Shown: positions 36,955-45,731 of the stretch, one piece after another
How positions within the stretch are numbered: the stretch's first letter is position 1
Layout: every line of letters starts with the position of its first letter
DNA from: Aminobacterium mobile DSM 12262
GTDB lineage: Bacteria; Synergistota; Synergistia; Synergistales; Aminobacteriaceae
Direction: 5' to 3'
Assembly (NCBI RefSeq): GCF_000526395.1
Contig: NZ_JAFZ01000001.1
Location: 496,001 to 560,000 of the forward strand
Length of the DNA stretch: 64,000 nt
Translations under genes and position numbers: made by a program
Notes under the pieces: model-generated
Seen by the model: the letters and a program-made list of their open reading frames with translations, nothing else
Databases searched by the model: none
Told to the model about the DNA's origin: nothing

Positions 36955-38261
36955 TTCTTTTAAAAAACGCTCAGCTTTTTGATGGGAAAGAATTGAGTGA
37001 GGAACCAATGGATGTCTTGGTGGAAGGTGGGATGGTAAAGAAAATAGCTCCTTCCATTGAATGTAAGGATGGCATAGAAGTTATAGATCTTCAAGGCAAA
37101 GTTCTTTGTCCAGGGTTTATTGACCTCCACGCCCATTTTAGAGACCCAGGTTTTGAGTGGCGAGAAGACATTATAAGTGGTGCTCAAGCTGCAGCGTCTG
37201 GTGGATATACAACAGTTGTGGCTATGCCTAATACCGATCCGGCAATAGATATTCCTTCTCTTGTGACTTACGTTGCAGAAAAAGGGAGACAGGCTGGAGC
37301 TGCCAGGGTTTTACCCAGCGCTTGTGTGAGCCATGGCAGAAAGGGAGAAATTATGGCTGAAATGGGGCTCCTGCGAGAGGCCGGAGCCGTTCTTTTCACA
37401 GATGACGGTGCCCCCGTTCGAACCTCTAAGCTTCTTCGAACAGCTCTTTTATATAGCCGAGATGTAGGGGCCGTGATAATGGAACATCCAGAGGATCCGT
37501 CCCTTACAGAGAAAGGGCAAGTGAACGAAGGGCGAGTGTCGGCGGTTAGTGGTTTAAAAGGTTTCCCCCATTCTGCTGAATATATTGACATAGAGAGAGG
37601 AATAGCTTTATCACGAGAGACAGGAGCACCTATCCATTTTACCCATGTGAGCACGGCACTTTCTTTCAAAGCTATTGCCAGTGCTAAAAAGGAGGGGCTT
37701 CCTGTTACCTGCGATGTTACACCTCACCACGTATCTTTAGACGAAAATAACGTCATTATCAGTCGTTACCACTCTGTTTATAAAGTCAATCCTCCTCTCA
37801 GGAGCCGAGAAGATGTAAAAGCAGCTTGGGAAGCCATTGCCGACGGAACTGTAGATGCTATCGCAACAGATCATGCACCATGGCACCTTAATGAAAAAGA
37901 CCTTCCTTTTCAAGAAGCATCTTTTGGTATCGCTTCTTTAGAGTGTGCAGTAGCAGTTGTTCTTGATACATGGATTAAAATGGGACAACCTGTTGCTTTA
38001 AATCGACTTTTACAGCTCTTTACCTCGGGACCGGCATCTATCCTCCCTGCAGAATGGAGAAAGTTGGGCATTCTTAAAGAAGGAGCTGTTGCAGATTTGA
38101 CTGTTCTGGATCTTGAAGAGTCGAAAGTAGTGGACGTGAATACTTGGAACAGTAAGGCTCGTCTGACCCCTTGGGATGGAGAGGTTCTGACTGGTTGGCC
38201 TGTAATGACCATTCTAGAGGGCCGGGTATGGCATAAAGGTCGTAGTCATGGATCGGATTGA
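36951..38261 (+). CDS. pyrC: Dihydroorotase
   Basis: Cyclises carbamoyl aspartate to dihydroorotate. About 436 residues, class I dihydroorotase. Motifs: FIDLHAHFRDPGFEWREDI with the paired metal-binding His, FTDDGAPV, EHPEDPSL, IHFTHVST, TCDVTPHHVSL and IATDHAPWHLNEK with the catalytic Asp. Starts at TTG overlapping the pyrB stop codon, with GGGAGGTG before it. Third gene of the operon; overlaps pyrK by 14 nt. Confidence 0.96.
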   Translation: MILLKNAQLFDGKELSEEPMDVLVEGGMVKKIAPSIECKDGIEVIDLQGKVLCPGFIDLHAHFRDPGFEWREDIISGAQAAASGGYTTVVAMPNTDPAIDIPSLVTYVAEKGRQAGAARVLPSACVSHGRKGEIMAEMGLLREAGAVLFTDDGAPVRTSKLLRTALLYSRDVGAVIMEHPEDPSLTEKGQVNEGRVSAVSGLKGFPHSAEYIDIERGIALSRETGAPIHFTHVSTALSFKAIASAKKEGLPVTCDVTPHHVSLDENNVIISRYHSVYKVNPPLRSREDVKAAWEAIADGTVDAIATDHAPWHLNEKDLPFQEASFGIASLECAVAVVLDTWIKMGQPVALNRLLQLFTSGPASILPAEWRKLGILKEGAVADLTVLDLEESKVVDVNTWNSKARLTPWDGEVLTGWPVMTILEGRVWHKGRSHGSD

Positions 38262-39024
38262 TCATAACGGGGTAATTTTAAAAATCCATCAACTTTCTTC
38301 TGAAGTTGCAGAAGCCACCATCCATTGCCCATCGGTGGCTTCTGCGGCGAGGCCGGGGCAATTTATAATGGTGAGGCAACAGGGAGTTTTAGACCCCCTG
38401 TTAGGTCGACCCCTAGCTGTAGCGGCAGTAAATGGAGAGACAATCACATTACTATTCCAGATTGTAGGAAAGTTTACCTCTCTTTTCGCTTCTTTGCCTC
38501 CAGGATCAAAGATGAACCTTCGCGGACCAATCGGGAATGGTTATTTATCGCGGCCTTCGCAGAATAAGCATATCCTTCTTGTTGCAGGAACTCTTGGAGC
38601 GGCTCCTCTCCTCTTTGCTTTTCAAAACTTCTCTCTTTGTTCTCGGAGTGATTTTGTTTTAGGCGTTCCAGGGAAAGGCTGGGAAGGCTTCGTTCGTTAT
38701 ACTCGGGAAAAAGTTTCTCGAATGACTGTTTGTTCCGATGATGGGACTTTAGGTATTCATGGCACAGCTTTGGCTGCGTTGCCAGATGCTCTAAACGAAT
38801 GTATGGAAATTTGGGCGTGTGGTCCACTCCCCATGCTAAAAGCTCTTGCATTTAAGTATCCCGACCAAAAACATCAGATACGGGTAAGTCTCGATATGAA
38901 AATGGCTTGTGGTATAGGCGGATGTCTAGGCTGCGTTATAGATACATCTATGGGGCCCAAAAGGGTTTGTGTGGATGGTCCATTTTTCTTGGCAAGCGAG
39001 GTTCAATGGAATGACATGGCATAA
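38248..39024 (+). CDS. pyrK: Dihydroorotate dehydrogenase B electron transfer subunit
   Basis: About 258 residues. Passes electrons from dihydroorotate dehydrogenase PyrD to NAD through FAD and a [2Fe-2S] cluster. The FAD-binding region is GRPLAVAAVN near residue 50. The nucleotide-binding stretch is LLVAGTLGAAPLLFAF. The C-terminal cluster motif MACGIGGCLGCVID plus a later RVCVDGP gives four cysteines. The start overlaps the pyrC end. Its presence means the PyrD here is the NAD-dependent class 1B type. Confidence 0.94.
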   Translation: MDRIDHNGVILKIHQLSSEVAEATIHCPSVASAARPGQFIMVRQQGVLDPLLGRPLAVAAVNGETITLLFQIVGKFTSLFASLPPGSKMNLRGPIGNGYLSRPSQNKHILLVAGTLGAAPLLFAFQNFSLCSRSDFVLGVPGKGWEGFVRYTREKVSRMTVCSDDGTLGIHGTALAALPDALNECMEIWACGPLPMLKALAFKYPDQKHQIRVSLDMKMACGIGGCLGCVIDTSMGPKRVCVDGPFFLASEVQWNDMA

Positions 39025-39946
39025 ATTATCGGAGGAAATAGCGGGTGTTCTTTTGGAAACACCTGTAATCATAGCTTCAGGAGTGTGGCCCTATGACCCT
39101 CAACTCTGGCGGAGGGGTAATCTCCCTGGCGTAGGAGCTCTCTGCACAAAGGCAGTTAGCTGTTCACCTCGCAGGGGCAATAAGGGAATTCGGGTATGGG
39201 AAACCTCCTGTGGCATGTTGAATAGTATTGGTCTCCAAAACACAGGGGTGCAAGATTTTCTTGCTCATAATCTTCCTTCCATTCAAGAAGGAGGCATGCC
39301 TTTTTTTGTAAATGTTGTTATGGAAAGCATAGGGGATACCCAGAAAACCCTTGATGCTTTGGCGGCTAAAAGAGAGATTACTTGTGGGGTGGAACTAAAT
39401 ATTTCTTGCCCCAACGTAGATGGTGATGGTATGGCTTGGGGGTTATCCCCAGAATCTACATTTCAAGCAGTAGCTGCAGCTCGGAAAGCATGGCCCGGTC
39501 CTCTGTTAGTTAAATTGACCCCTCAGGCTCTTGATATAGTAGCAGTTGCTAAGGCTGCTGAGGAAGCTGGCGCTGATGGTCTGGTTGTGGCTAATACGTG
39601 GTTGGGCATGGCTATTGATGTTAATGCGTGCCGTCCTGTATTTGAAAGAGTTTTTGCTGGTTTTTCAGGGCCAGCTGTTTTCCCTCTTGCTCTCCGTCTT
39701 GTGTGGCAAGTATGCGAGGCTGTTTCCTTGCCAGTCGTGGGGTGTGGAGGAGTGACTACATGGCAAGATGCTCTTTCCATGATTCTTGCTGGCGCTAGCG
39801 CAGTAGAGATAGGGACGTCTATGTTTGTTCATGCGGAAACACCAAGGCGGATTTGTGAGGGATTGTTGAAGTATGTAAATGATCGCAATATAGAGCATCT
39901 TCGGGACCTCCGTGGCCAAGCCCGGCGAGAGAAAGGAGAGGTATAA
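39011..39946 (+). CDS. pyrD: Dihydroorotate dehydrogenase B catalytic subunit
   Basis: About 311 residues. FMN enzyme that oxidises dihydroorotate to orotate together with PyrK. Marks: ETPVIIASGVWPYDPQLW, LNSIGLQNTGV, VELNISCPNVDGDG with the catalytic-loop Cys, LLVKLTPQ, VVANTW, VVGCGGVTTWQDALSMILAGAS, and a C-terminal phosphate-binding region. The ATG at 39011 is used because it follows GCGAGG; the frame is open further upstream inside pyrK. Overlaps pyrK by 14 nt. Confidence 0.95.
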   Translation: MTWHKLSEEIAGVLLETPVIIASGVWPYDPQLWRRGNLPGVGALCTKAVSCSPRRGNKGIRVWETSCGMLNSIGLQNTGVQDFLAHNLPSIQEGGMPFFVNVVMESIGDTQKTLDALAAKREITCGVELNISCPNVDGDGMAWGLSPESTFQAVAAARKAWPGPLLVKLTPQALDIVAVAKAAEEAGADGLVVANTWLGMAIDVNACRPVFERVFAGFSGPAVFPLALRLVWQVCEAVSLPVVGCGGVTTWQDALSMILAGASAVEIGTSMFVHAETPRRICEGLLKYVNDRNIEHLRDLRGQARREKGEV

Positions 39947-40666
39947 ATGGTTAATCCTAGTGATAGACTGATCTTAGCTTTGGATGTAGATACTATTGAA
40001 GAAGGCCTACACACAGCCTCTTCCCTCAAAAGTGTTCTACATCGTATAAAAGTGGGGCACCAACTTTATGCCAAAGGTGGGCTTCAGTTTTTACATAGTC
40101 TCATGAAGATGGGATATAAAATATTCTTAGATCTGAAAATGCATGATATTCCCAATAGCGTACGGATGGGAGTAGAAGCGTTGGCTGGAGAAGGAATATG
40201 GGCTTTGACTCTTCATAGCGCAGGAGGACGTGCCATGCTTGAAGAAGCTTTGGAAGGACGAGATAGAGCGGGCAGTTCCATGTTGCTCTTGGGCGTAACA
40301 GTCCTGACGAGTATGAATGAAGAAATGTGGCAGGAAGTAGCTCCGGGTTGCCCATTGCAGGAAGCTTTACGGGCCCGGGCGGAAGTCTGTGCCGAAGTTG
40401 GTATTTCTGGCCTTGTCTGTTCTCCTCTGGATCTTCCTCTTATCAATAAAACTTCAGGGCGAAAACTTATAAAAGTAGTGCCAGGAATTCGTCCTTCAAA
40501 AGGATCTGATGACCAGGTTCGTACGGCAACCCCACGGGGAGCAGTGTCAAGTGGAGCTAATTATCTAGTTGTAGGGCGCCCCATTCTTCGGGCAGAAAAT
40601 AGGCAAGAAGCAGTACGTGCTATATTGAAGGAAATAGAGGGGGCAATAACATGCAGCGAGGATTAG
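39947..40666 (+). CDS. pyrF: Orotidine 5'-phosphate decarboxylase
   Basis: Last step to UMP. About 239 residues. Motifs: LALDVDT at the N-terminus, the catalytic FLDLKMHDIPNSVR near residue 63, TLHSAGG, and the C-terminal VVPGIRPS and YLVVGRPI. Begins immediately after the pyrD stop codon, with AAAGGAGAGG before it. Overlaps pyrE by 16 nt. Confidence 0.97.
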   Translation: MVNPSDRLILALDVDTIEEGLHTASSLKSVLHRIKVGHQLYAKGGLQFLHSLMKMGYKIFLDLKMHDIPNSVRMGVEALAGEGIWALTLHSAGGRAMLEEALEGRDRAGSSMLLLGVTVLTSMNEEMWQEVAPGCPLQEALRARAEVCAEVGISGLVCSPLDLPLINKTSGRKLIKVVPGIRPSKGSDDQVRTATPRGAVSSGANYLVVGRPILRAENRQEAVRAILKEIEGAITCSED

Positions 40667-41229
40667 TGCAAGAACGGATACAAGAAATGATGCGAGATAG
40701 TGGAGCGCTTTTAGAAGGACATTTCCTTCTTTCTTCTGGCCTTCATAGCTCTAATTATTTGCAGTGTGCTCTCTTATTGAGATTCCCCGCATACGCTGCT
40801 TTTGCTGCCCAGGAAATAGCGCGGCTTGCAGAAAAGCTACAGCCTACCATTGTAGTAGCGCCGGCTTTAGGAGGACTTATTATTGGTCATGAAGTAGCTC
40901 GTGCCCTCAATATTCCTTTCATTTTTTGCGAAAGGGAAGAAGGGAAGATGAAACTGCGACGTTTCCCGTTCCCAGAAAAGGCAGGTGCGCTTGTGGTAGA
41001 AGATGTAATCACTACTGGTGGTTCTGTGCAGGAGGTAGGAAATTTCCTCGTGAACGGAGGGGCACGATGGCTTGCTACGGTTTGTATAGTTAACAGAAGT
41101 GGTGGAAAACATATATTACCCCACGAACCGCTCTCTCTCTGGAATGTCTCTTTCCCTGTATATAGACCGGAGGAGTGTCCTTATTGCGCGAAGGGGATTC
41201 CATGGCAAAAGCCGGGGAGCCGAAAATAG
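40651..41229 (+). CDS. pyrE: Orotate phosphoribosyltransferase
   Basis: Adds ribose phosphate to orotate. About 192 residues. Marks: GHFLLSSGLHSSNYLQCALL, VVAPALGGLIIGHEVARAL, FCEREEGKMKLRRF, and the PRPP-binding loop ALVVEDVITTGGSVQEV. Last gene of the operon, which thus contains every step of UMP synthesis except carbamoyl phosphate synthetase. Followed by a strong terminator. Confidence 0.96.
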   Translation: MQRGLVQERIQEMMRDSGALLEGHFLLSSGLHSSNYLQCALLLRFPAYAAFAAQEIARLAEKLQPTIVVAPALGGLIIGHEVARALNIPFIFCEREEGKMKLRRFPFPEKAGALVVEDVITTGGSVQEVGNFLVNGGARWLATVCIVNRSGGKHILPHEPLSLWNVSFPVYRPEECPYCAKGIPWQKPGSRK

Positions 41230-41247
41230 GAAGTGAAAAATATTGTG

Positions 41248-41278
41248 AGGCCTCTTAGAAGGGGCCTTTTTTGTTTTT
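41248..41278 (+). terminator. Terminator after the pyr operon
   Basis: AGGCCTCTT paired with AAGGGGCCT (one T-G pair), then TTTTTTGTTTTT. Confidence 0.9.
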
Positions 41279-41325
41279 GTGGATATACACTACAATATAA
41301 ATATCTAGAGTAGCGGGAGGAAATA

Positions 41326-41703
41326 ATGAAGAAAGTTTATCTCACTACAGCTCTTATTGTCTGTATTGTTGTGTTAGGTTTTGTTATTTTTAAAGAAACG
41401 TCACTATCGACGAAACCTCTCCCTCAAGGTCCTGCTGGCACAGAAGGTCTCGTAGAGGAAGTAGATCGGACTCTTCTTCTTACAGAAGAAGTTATTGCTG
41501 CGGGAGAAGCAAATATGGGGAGCCTCGATAGTGAATCTAAAGCTATTGTAAAATCTGTTATAGAAGATCTTAAAGAGAAGAGAGAAAGACTACGTGCAAG
41601 CCGTCTTAAACTTACCCCTACAGCAGGAGAAGAAACCTTAAAGGAACTGAGACAGAACCTTTCAGATTTGAAGAAAGAACTGGATTTATTAATAACCCCA
41701 TAA
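41326..41703 (+). CDS. Small membrane-anchored coiled-coil protein
   Basis: 125 residues, not recognised. One N-terminal hydrophobic helix (about residues 4-22), a short Pro/Gly linker, then a highly charged helical region rich in Glu, Lys and Leu with heptad character (about 50-123). Probably anchored with the coiled coil outside the membrane, judging from the Lys residues before the helix. GGGAGG precedes the ATG. It is followed 26 nt later by another unknown gene, likely co-transcribed. Confidence 0.7.
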   Translation: MKKVYLTTALIVCIVVLGFVIFKETSLSTKPLPQGPAGTEGLVEEVDRTLLLTEEVIAAGEANMGSLDSESKAIVKSVIEDLKEKRERLRASRLKLTPTAGEETLKELRQNLSDLKKELDLLITP

Positions 41704-41729
41704 ACAGAATGGAAAGGAGATGCTCTTTT

Positions 41730-42179
41730 ATGGAGACAGAGACTCTTTCTATAGCTCAATGTACTCATAAATTATTGCAAGAGTATATGGAAATACAGGA
41801 AGACCTTTTTAAGCCCTCTCTTCGAAAAGTCATTCCTATTCCTGGCATTTTTTGCCCAGTAGATTATAAAGAAACGTGTGGGAGATTAGGGGATATTTGT
41901 CGCCAGCTTGCTGAAGTTCGAGAAAAAATACGAGAACTTCGACCTGATAATAAAACTATCGATGGCCAGTTTCTCATACTCCAGAGGGCGTATATCTCTG
42001 GAATGATGGAGGCTGTCTTTTTCTTAAAAGAGATCTCTCAGCGACTTTATGAGCGGAGCTGTGGAGCAAAGGAATATTCTCGAGTTCAATATAAGGAAGA
42101 TATGGAAATCTTTAAGGAGAAAGAGATTTCTTTCTTGAAAATTGGGTTGAAACTTAACAATATGATCCACAATCGTTAA
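41730..42179 (+). CDS. Hypothetical helical protein, 149 residues
   Basis: Not recognised. Starts at ATG 41730 with GGAGATG before it; an ATG at 41709 in the same frame overlaps the ribosome binding site. Predicted soluble and helical, with four to five cysteines spaced irregularly (AQCTHK, IFCPVD, KETCGR, DICRQ, RSCGAK). No known motif. Probably in one unit with the preceding membrane-anchored coiled-coil gene; the pair may act together but nothing proves it. Confidence 0.65.
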   Translation: METETLSIAQCTHKLLQEYMEIQEDLFKPSLRKVIPIPGIFCPVDYKETCGRLGDICRQLAEVREKIRELRPDNKTIDGQFLILQRAYISGMMEAVFFLKEISQRLYERSCGAKEYSRVQYKEDMEIFKEKEISFLKIGLKLNNMIHNR

Positions 42180-42252
42180 AACTTGTTTTTGTCTTGTTTA
42201 AACTGCTTAAATGTCTATTCTTTAGACTTTAGAATTAAAGGGCATGGGGCGC

Positions 42253-42318
42253 TTGACATAAGGTGAATGGTCGTTGTACATTTTTTAGTGTACAAGTTGT
42301 ATGTTACTTGTATGCAAG
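42253..42318 (+). promoter_or_regulatory. Promoter and probable operator of the GntR gene
   Basis: TTGACA (42253-42258), 18-nt spacer, TACATT (42277-42282). The -10 is inside the inverted repeat TTGTACA-N8-TGTACAA (42274-42295). Further copies TTGTATG (42297-42303 and 42308-42314) and CTTG-TATG-CAAG (42307-42318) follow. The arrangement suggests autorepression by the GntR protein. Confidence 0.65.
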
Positions 42319-42351
42319 CTACAGACTAACCTCATTCTAGGGGGCGTTCCC

Positions 42352-42981
42352 ATGCTCGGGCAACGAAAAAAAGATGTGGCTTACGAAAAAATAAGAAAGT
42401 TACTTCTTGATAAAGAGTATATTCAGAATCATGACATCTCTGAAAACTCTTTGGCCAAAATGTTACATATGAGCCGAACTCCTATACGAGAAGCTCTTCA
42501 GCGACTTCAAATGGAGGGGTATATAGAGATATTTCCGAATCGAGGCATTGTCCTGCGAGATATAACCCTCCTAGAAGCAAATGAAATATTAGACTTGCGA
42601 ATGGCCATAGAGGAATTTGTTATCAGAAACGTACTCCCTTTCCTAAAAAAAGATCATTTCCAGGAAATAGATCGGAATTTAACCCTTCAAAAAGAAGCCA
42701 TGGATAGGAATAATGTGGCTGAATACTTGGTATATGATCGAGCATTTCATGATTATTTCATATCTGTTTATGCCAACTCTCTCATTATTTCCACTTCACA
42801 ACGAGTTCAAGATCGTTTTTTCTCAGTAGGTGTAAATGTTTTAAAGGGACCGGGGACAGTAGAACGGTCTTATCAACAACATTGTGATATTGTGCAAGCT
42901 TTGCGGAATAATAATGGGGATGCAGCAGCAGAAGCCATGCATATTCATATGGTTACTGGGAAGAAAAATCTTCTCTCTTAA
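42352..42981 (+). CDS. FCD-type GntR-family regulator
   Basis: About 209 residues. N-terminal winged helix (VAYEKIRKLLLDKEY, then ISENSLAKMLHMSRTPIREAL) and a C-terminal all-helical FCD effector domain (EANEILDLRMAIEEFVI, YDRAFHDYFISVYAN, HCDIVQALRNNNGDAAAEAM) with the His/Asp pattern that binds metal and carboxylates in this group. Start at ATG 42352 after GGGGGCG. It lies 145 nt upstream of the dehydrogenase/TRAP operon on the same strand and is its likely regulator. The effector is probably the transported carboxylate; this is inferred from position. Confidence 0.92.
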   Translation: MLGQRKKDVAYEKIRKLLLDKEYIQNHDISENSLAKMLHMSRTPIREALQRLQMEGYIEIFPNRGIVLRDITLLEANEILDLRMAIEEFVIRNVLPFLKKDHFQEIDRNLTLQKEAMDRNNVAEYLVYDRAFHDYFISVYANSLIISTSQRVQDRFFSVGVNVLKGPGTVERSYQQHCDIVQALRNNNGDAAAEAMHIHMVTGKKNLLS

Positions 42982-43024
42982 TGAACCTGACAAAGGAAGC
43001 CATGCGGGTTTATATACGGATTTT

Positions 43025-43034
43025 ATGTATACAT
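43025..43034. promoter_or_regulatory. Palindrome ahead of the dehydrogenase operon
   Basis: Perfect palindrome ATGTATACAT between the GntR gene and the E1 alpha gene. It shares the TGTAYA half-site with the repeats upstream of the GntR gene, so it may be a second operator. Confidence 0.4.
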
Positions 43035-43126
43035 TGATATTTAAATAATAATTTTTGTAATGATTCTTATATTTTTTTAAAAATAAAGAATCAATTTAAT
43101 TTATCAATATTAGGGGAGGGCTTGAT

Positions 43127-44131
43127 ATGTGTGCCAAAGCGGTTCGAAAAGAACCATCAATTCCCATTGAAGAATTTGACCGAGACACTCTTCGTTTTTT
43201 TTATGAAACCATGGTAAAAATTCGGCACTTTGAAGAGAAAGTCGAGGAGTTCTTCTTTGCAGGAGAAATTCCTGGTTTTGTCCATTTGTATATTGGGGAA
43301 GAGGCTGTAGCTGCAGGTGTTATGGCAAATCTTCGTAAAAGCGATTATATCCAGAGTACCCATAGGGGACATGGTCATACTATAGCGAAGGGTGCTCAGC
43401 TCAAGCAAATGATGGCAGAGATTTTTGGAAAAAAAGCTGGCTATTGCAAAGGTAAGGGAGGTTCTATGCATATAGCTGATTTTAGCGTAGGGATGTTGGG
43501 AGCTAATGGAGTTGTTGGCGGAGGCTTTGCCCTTGCTACAGGAGCAGCGCTGGCGCAAAAAATGCAGAAAACCCAGGGTGTTTCCGTTGTTTTTTTCGGT
43601 GATGGAGCTTCGAACCGGGGGACTTTTCATGAAGCTGCGAATATGGCAGCAGCTTGGAAGCTCCCGGTTATTTTTGTGTGTGAAAACAACCAATGGGCCT
43701 CAACAACTCCTTACCGCACTACTACGTCTGTGGAAGACATTGCAGATCGTGCTCAAGGGTACTCTATGCCTGGCGTTATTGTAGATGGGAATGATGTATT
43801 TGCTGTGTATGAGGCTGCCAGAGAGTTGGTAGAGCGGGCTAGGAGCGGTGAAGGCCCTTCACTTTTAGAAGCAAAAACGTATCGAATTAAAGGGCACTTT
43901 GTAGGGGATCCAGAAAAATATCGTACAAAAGAGGAAGTACAGAAGGTTTTTGATGAGACTGATCCGATCCCTCGTTTTATGGAGAGGGTTACAAAGTCTG
44001 GATCAATGTCTTTAGAGGAATTAGAGTCAATTGAAGAGTCTGTGGAGCAGTCCATTGCCGAGGCAATTCTTTTTGCCCAAAATGCTTCTGAACCTGATCC
44101 ATCAGAGCTTTTTGAAGATCTTTACGTATAA
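43127..44131 (+). CDS. 2-oxo acid / acetoin dehydrogenase E1 component, alpha subunit
   Basis: About 334 residues. Thiamine-diphosphate-dependent decarboxylating subunit. TPP motif FFGDGASNRGTFHEAANMA followed by VIFVCENNQWASTTP (residues about 158-195). Other marks: HLYIGEEAVAAGVMA, STHRGHGHTIAKGA, GGSMHIADFSVGMLGAN and the phosphorylation-loop-like YRIKGHFVGDPEKYR. Sequence style is closest to acetoin dehydrogenase (AcoA) and related small E1 alpha proteins. GGGGAGGG precedes the ATG. First gene of the operon, 13 nt before E1 beta. The substrate is not fixed by sequence: pyruvate, acetoin or a branched-chain 2-oxo acid are all possible. Confidence 0.92.
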   Translation: MCAKAVRKEPSIPIEEFDRDTLRFFYETMVKIRHFEEKVEEFFFAGEIPGFVHLYIGEEAVAAGVMANLRKSDYIQSTHRGHGHTIAKGAQLKQMMAEIFGKKAGYCKGKGGSMHIADFSVGMLGANGVVGGGFALATGAALAQKMQKTQGVSVVFFGDGASNRGTFHEAANMAAAWKLPVIFVCENNQWASTTPYRTTTSVEDIADRAQGYSMPGVIVDGNDVFAVYEAARELVERARSGEGPSLLEAKTYRIKGHFVGDPEKYRTKEEVQKVFDETDPIPRFMERVTKSGSMSLEELESIEESVEQSIAEAILFAQNASEPDPSELFEDLYV

Positions 44132-44144
44132 GGCGGTGAAGACA

Positions 44145-45116
44145 GTGAAAATGCTCACATTTTCTCAGGCAACTCTGGAAGCAATGGATGAAGAAATGAC
44201 CCGCGACGAGAGGGTCTTTGTTATGGGAGAAGATATTGCCCGTCAGGGAGGAATTTTTGGTCAATTTAAAGGGCTTCCCAACAAGTTTGGCAAGGAGCGA
44301 GTTATCGATACGCCTATTTCTGAAACAGCCATAGTGGGAGCAGCTGTGGGAGCGGCTCTGGCAGGAATGCGTCCTGTAGCTGATATGCATTTCGCCGATT
44401 TTATGGGCGTATGTATGGATGAAATATATAACCAGATGGCAAAAATTCATTATATGTTTGGAGGCCAGAAAACAATGCCCATGGTTCTCCGGGCTCCTGA
44501 TGGCTTGATTAATCAGGCTGCAGCTCAGCATTCTCAGAGTATAGAGGCATGGTTCCAGCATGTTCCGGGGCTCAAAGTGGTAATCCCATCTAACCCAGCC
44601 GATGCCAAAGGGCTTTTGAAAGCTGCCATTCGTGACGATAATCCTGTAATTTATTTTGAACATAAGGCTTTATTCAGTATGAAAGGGGACGTTCCTGAAG
44701 AAGAGTACATTACTCCTATAGGAAAAGCGAAGGTAGTAAAAAAGGGGACAGATCTAACTCTTATATCTTATTCCAACACTATGCATTTAGCAGCTCAGGC
44801 CGCTGAAAAACTCGAGAAAGATGGTATTAGTGTCGAGCTTATAGACCTTCGAACCATTTCTCCTATTGATAAAGAAACGATTCTCAACTCAGTGGCCAAA
44901 ACAAGTCGTCTTGCTATTGCCCATGAAGCCGTGAAACAGGGGGGCGTTGGAGGAGAAATAGCTGCCATAGTAGCGGAGGAGGGCCTAGATTATCTTGATG
45001 CACCTATTGTTCGCATAGGAGCACCTTTTACACCCATCCCCTTCGCTCGGCCGTTAGAACAAGCCTACAGAGTTACTTCAGATAAAATTTATAAAGCTAT
45101 CAAGCAAATATTTTGA
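44145..45116 (+). CDS. 2-oxo acid / acetoin dehydrogenase E1 component, beta subunit
   Basis: About 323 residues. Forms the alpha2-beta2 E1 with the upstream product. Marks: EDIARQGGIFGQFKGLPNKF, RVIDTPISETAIVGAAVGAA, MHFADFMGVCMDEIYNQ, GLINQAAAQHSQSIEAWFQH, PSNPADAKGLLKAAIRDDNP and DLRTISPIDKETIL. GTG start at 44145, 8 nt after AAGGCGGTG. The frame is open further upstream inside the alpha gene, but the protein begins here like other beta subunits. Its stop codon is immediately followed by the next gene. Confidence 0.93.
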   Translation: MKMLTFSQATLEAMDEEMTRDERVFVMGEDIARQGGIFGQFKGLPNKFGKERVIDTPISETAIVGAAVGAALAGMRPVADMHFADFMGVCMDEIYNQMAKIHYMFGGQKTMPMVLRAPDGLINQAAAQHSQSIEAWFQHVPGLKVVIPSNPADAKGLLKAAIRDDNPVIYFEHKALFSMKGDVPEEEYITPIGKAKVVKKGTDLTLISYSNTMHLAAQAAEKLEKDGISVELIDLRTISPIDKETILNSVAKTSRLAIAHEAVKQGGVGGEIAAIVAEEGLDYLDAPIVRIGAPFTPIPFARPLEQAYRVTSDKIYKAIKQIF

Positions 45117-45130
45117 TGGAGGATGATGTA

Positions 45131-45595
45131 GTGAAGGCAGGATCGACGGCTCTTTCGAGGATTGTAGTTGCGCGATTTGGTCCTGGTGAAGATTTTTTTC
45201 AATCGTTGATAGCTTTGTGCGAAAAAATGGAAGTGGAGTCAGGGGCTATTACTTCCATGATAGGCAGTCTTGAGGAAGCTACGATGGTTTGCGTAGCAAA
45301 AGATGAGAAGGGGCAGGCTCGTTATCTGGATCCTCTGTATATAGCAGGACCTCTCGAGTTTATAGGGGCTCAGGGTATTATTGGGAAAAATAAGGATGGT
45401 ACAGTGGCTCTTCATCTTCATGGTTCTGTTGCTGGTTCAGATATGAGACCTCATGCAGGACATTTTGTAGATTCTGGAAGAAACAGGGTCCTTGCCACTA
45501 TGGAAGTGGTGATTAGCGTTTTTGAAACGGTCCGTATGGTTCGGTCTTTTGATGAAGAGACGGGGTTTGTTCTGTTCAAGCTTTTTTCGCAATAG
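45131..45595 (+). CDS. PPC/DUF296-domain protein
   Basis: About 154 residues, a single PPC (DUF296) domain: VVARFGPGEDFFQSLIALCE, VESGAITSMIGSLEEATM, then VALHLHGSVAGSD and MRPHAGHF. In plants the domain occurs in AT-hook proteins; bacterial stand-alone members are of unknown function and form trimers, and several bind metal through a His cluster like that in LHLHG...H. The start at GTG 45131 is preferred because GGAGG lies 8 nt before it; ATG 45116 overlaps the E1 beta stop codon. Position between E1 beta and the TRAP genes suggests a part in the same pathway, perhaps sensing; no direct evidence. Confidence 0.85.
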   Translation: MKAGSTALSRIVVARFGPGEDFFQSLIALCEKMEVESGAITSMIGSLEEATMVCVAKDEKGQARYLDPLYIAGPLEFIGAQGIIGKNKDGTVALHLHGSVAGSDMRPHAGHFVDSGRNRVLATMEVVISVFETVRMVRSFDEETGFVLFKLFSQ

Positions 45596-45731
45596 AAAAT
45601 AAGTGATGGCTATATTCTCCAGCTTAAGGTTGGTAGCGTTTACAGGGGGGGTGAAAGGGGAGAGGAAAATTAAGAGTAGGTGTTTTCTGCTACACAACGT
45701 ATCACAACTTTTATAACAGGAGGGCGTATAA

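Noticed and set aside
43989-44663. 224-codon minus-strand frame across the E1 alpha/E1 beta junction
   Set aside because: Overlaps two certain genes, no family pattern, and a composition typical of antisense shadows.
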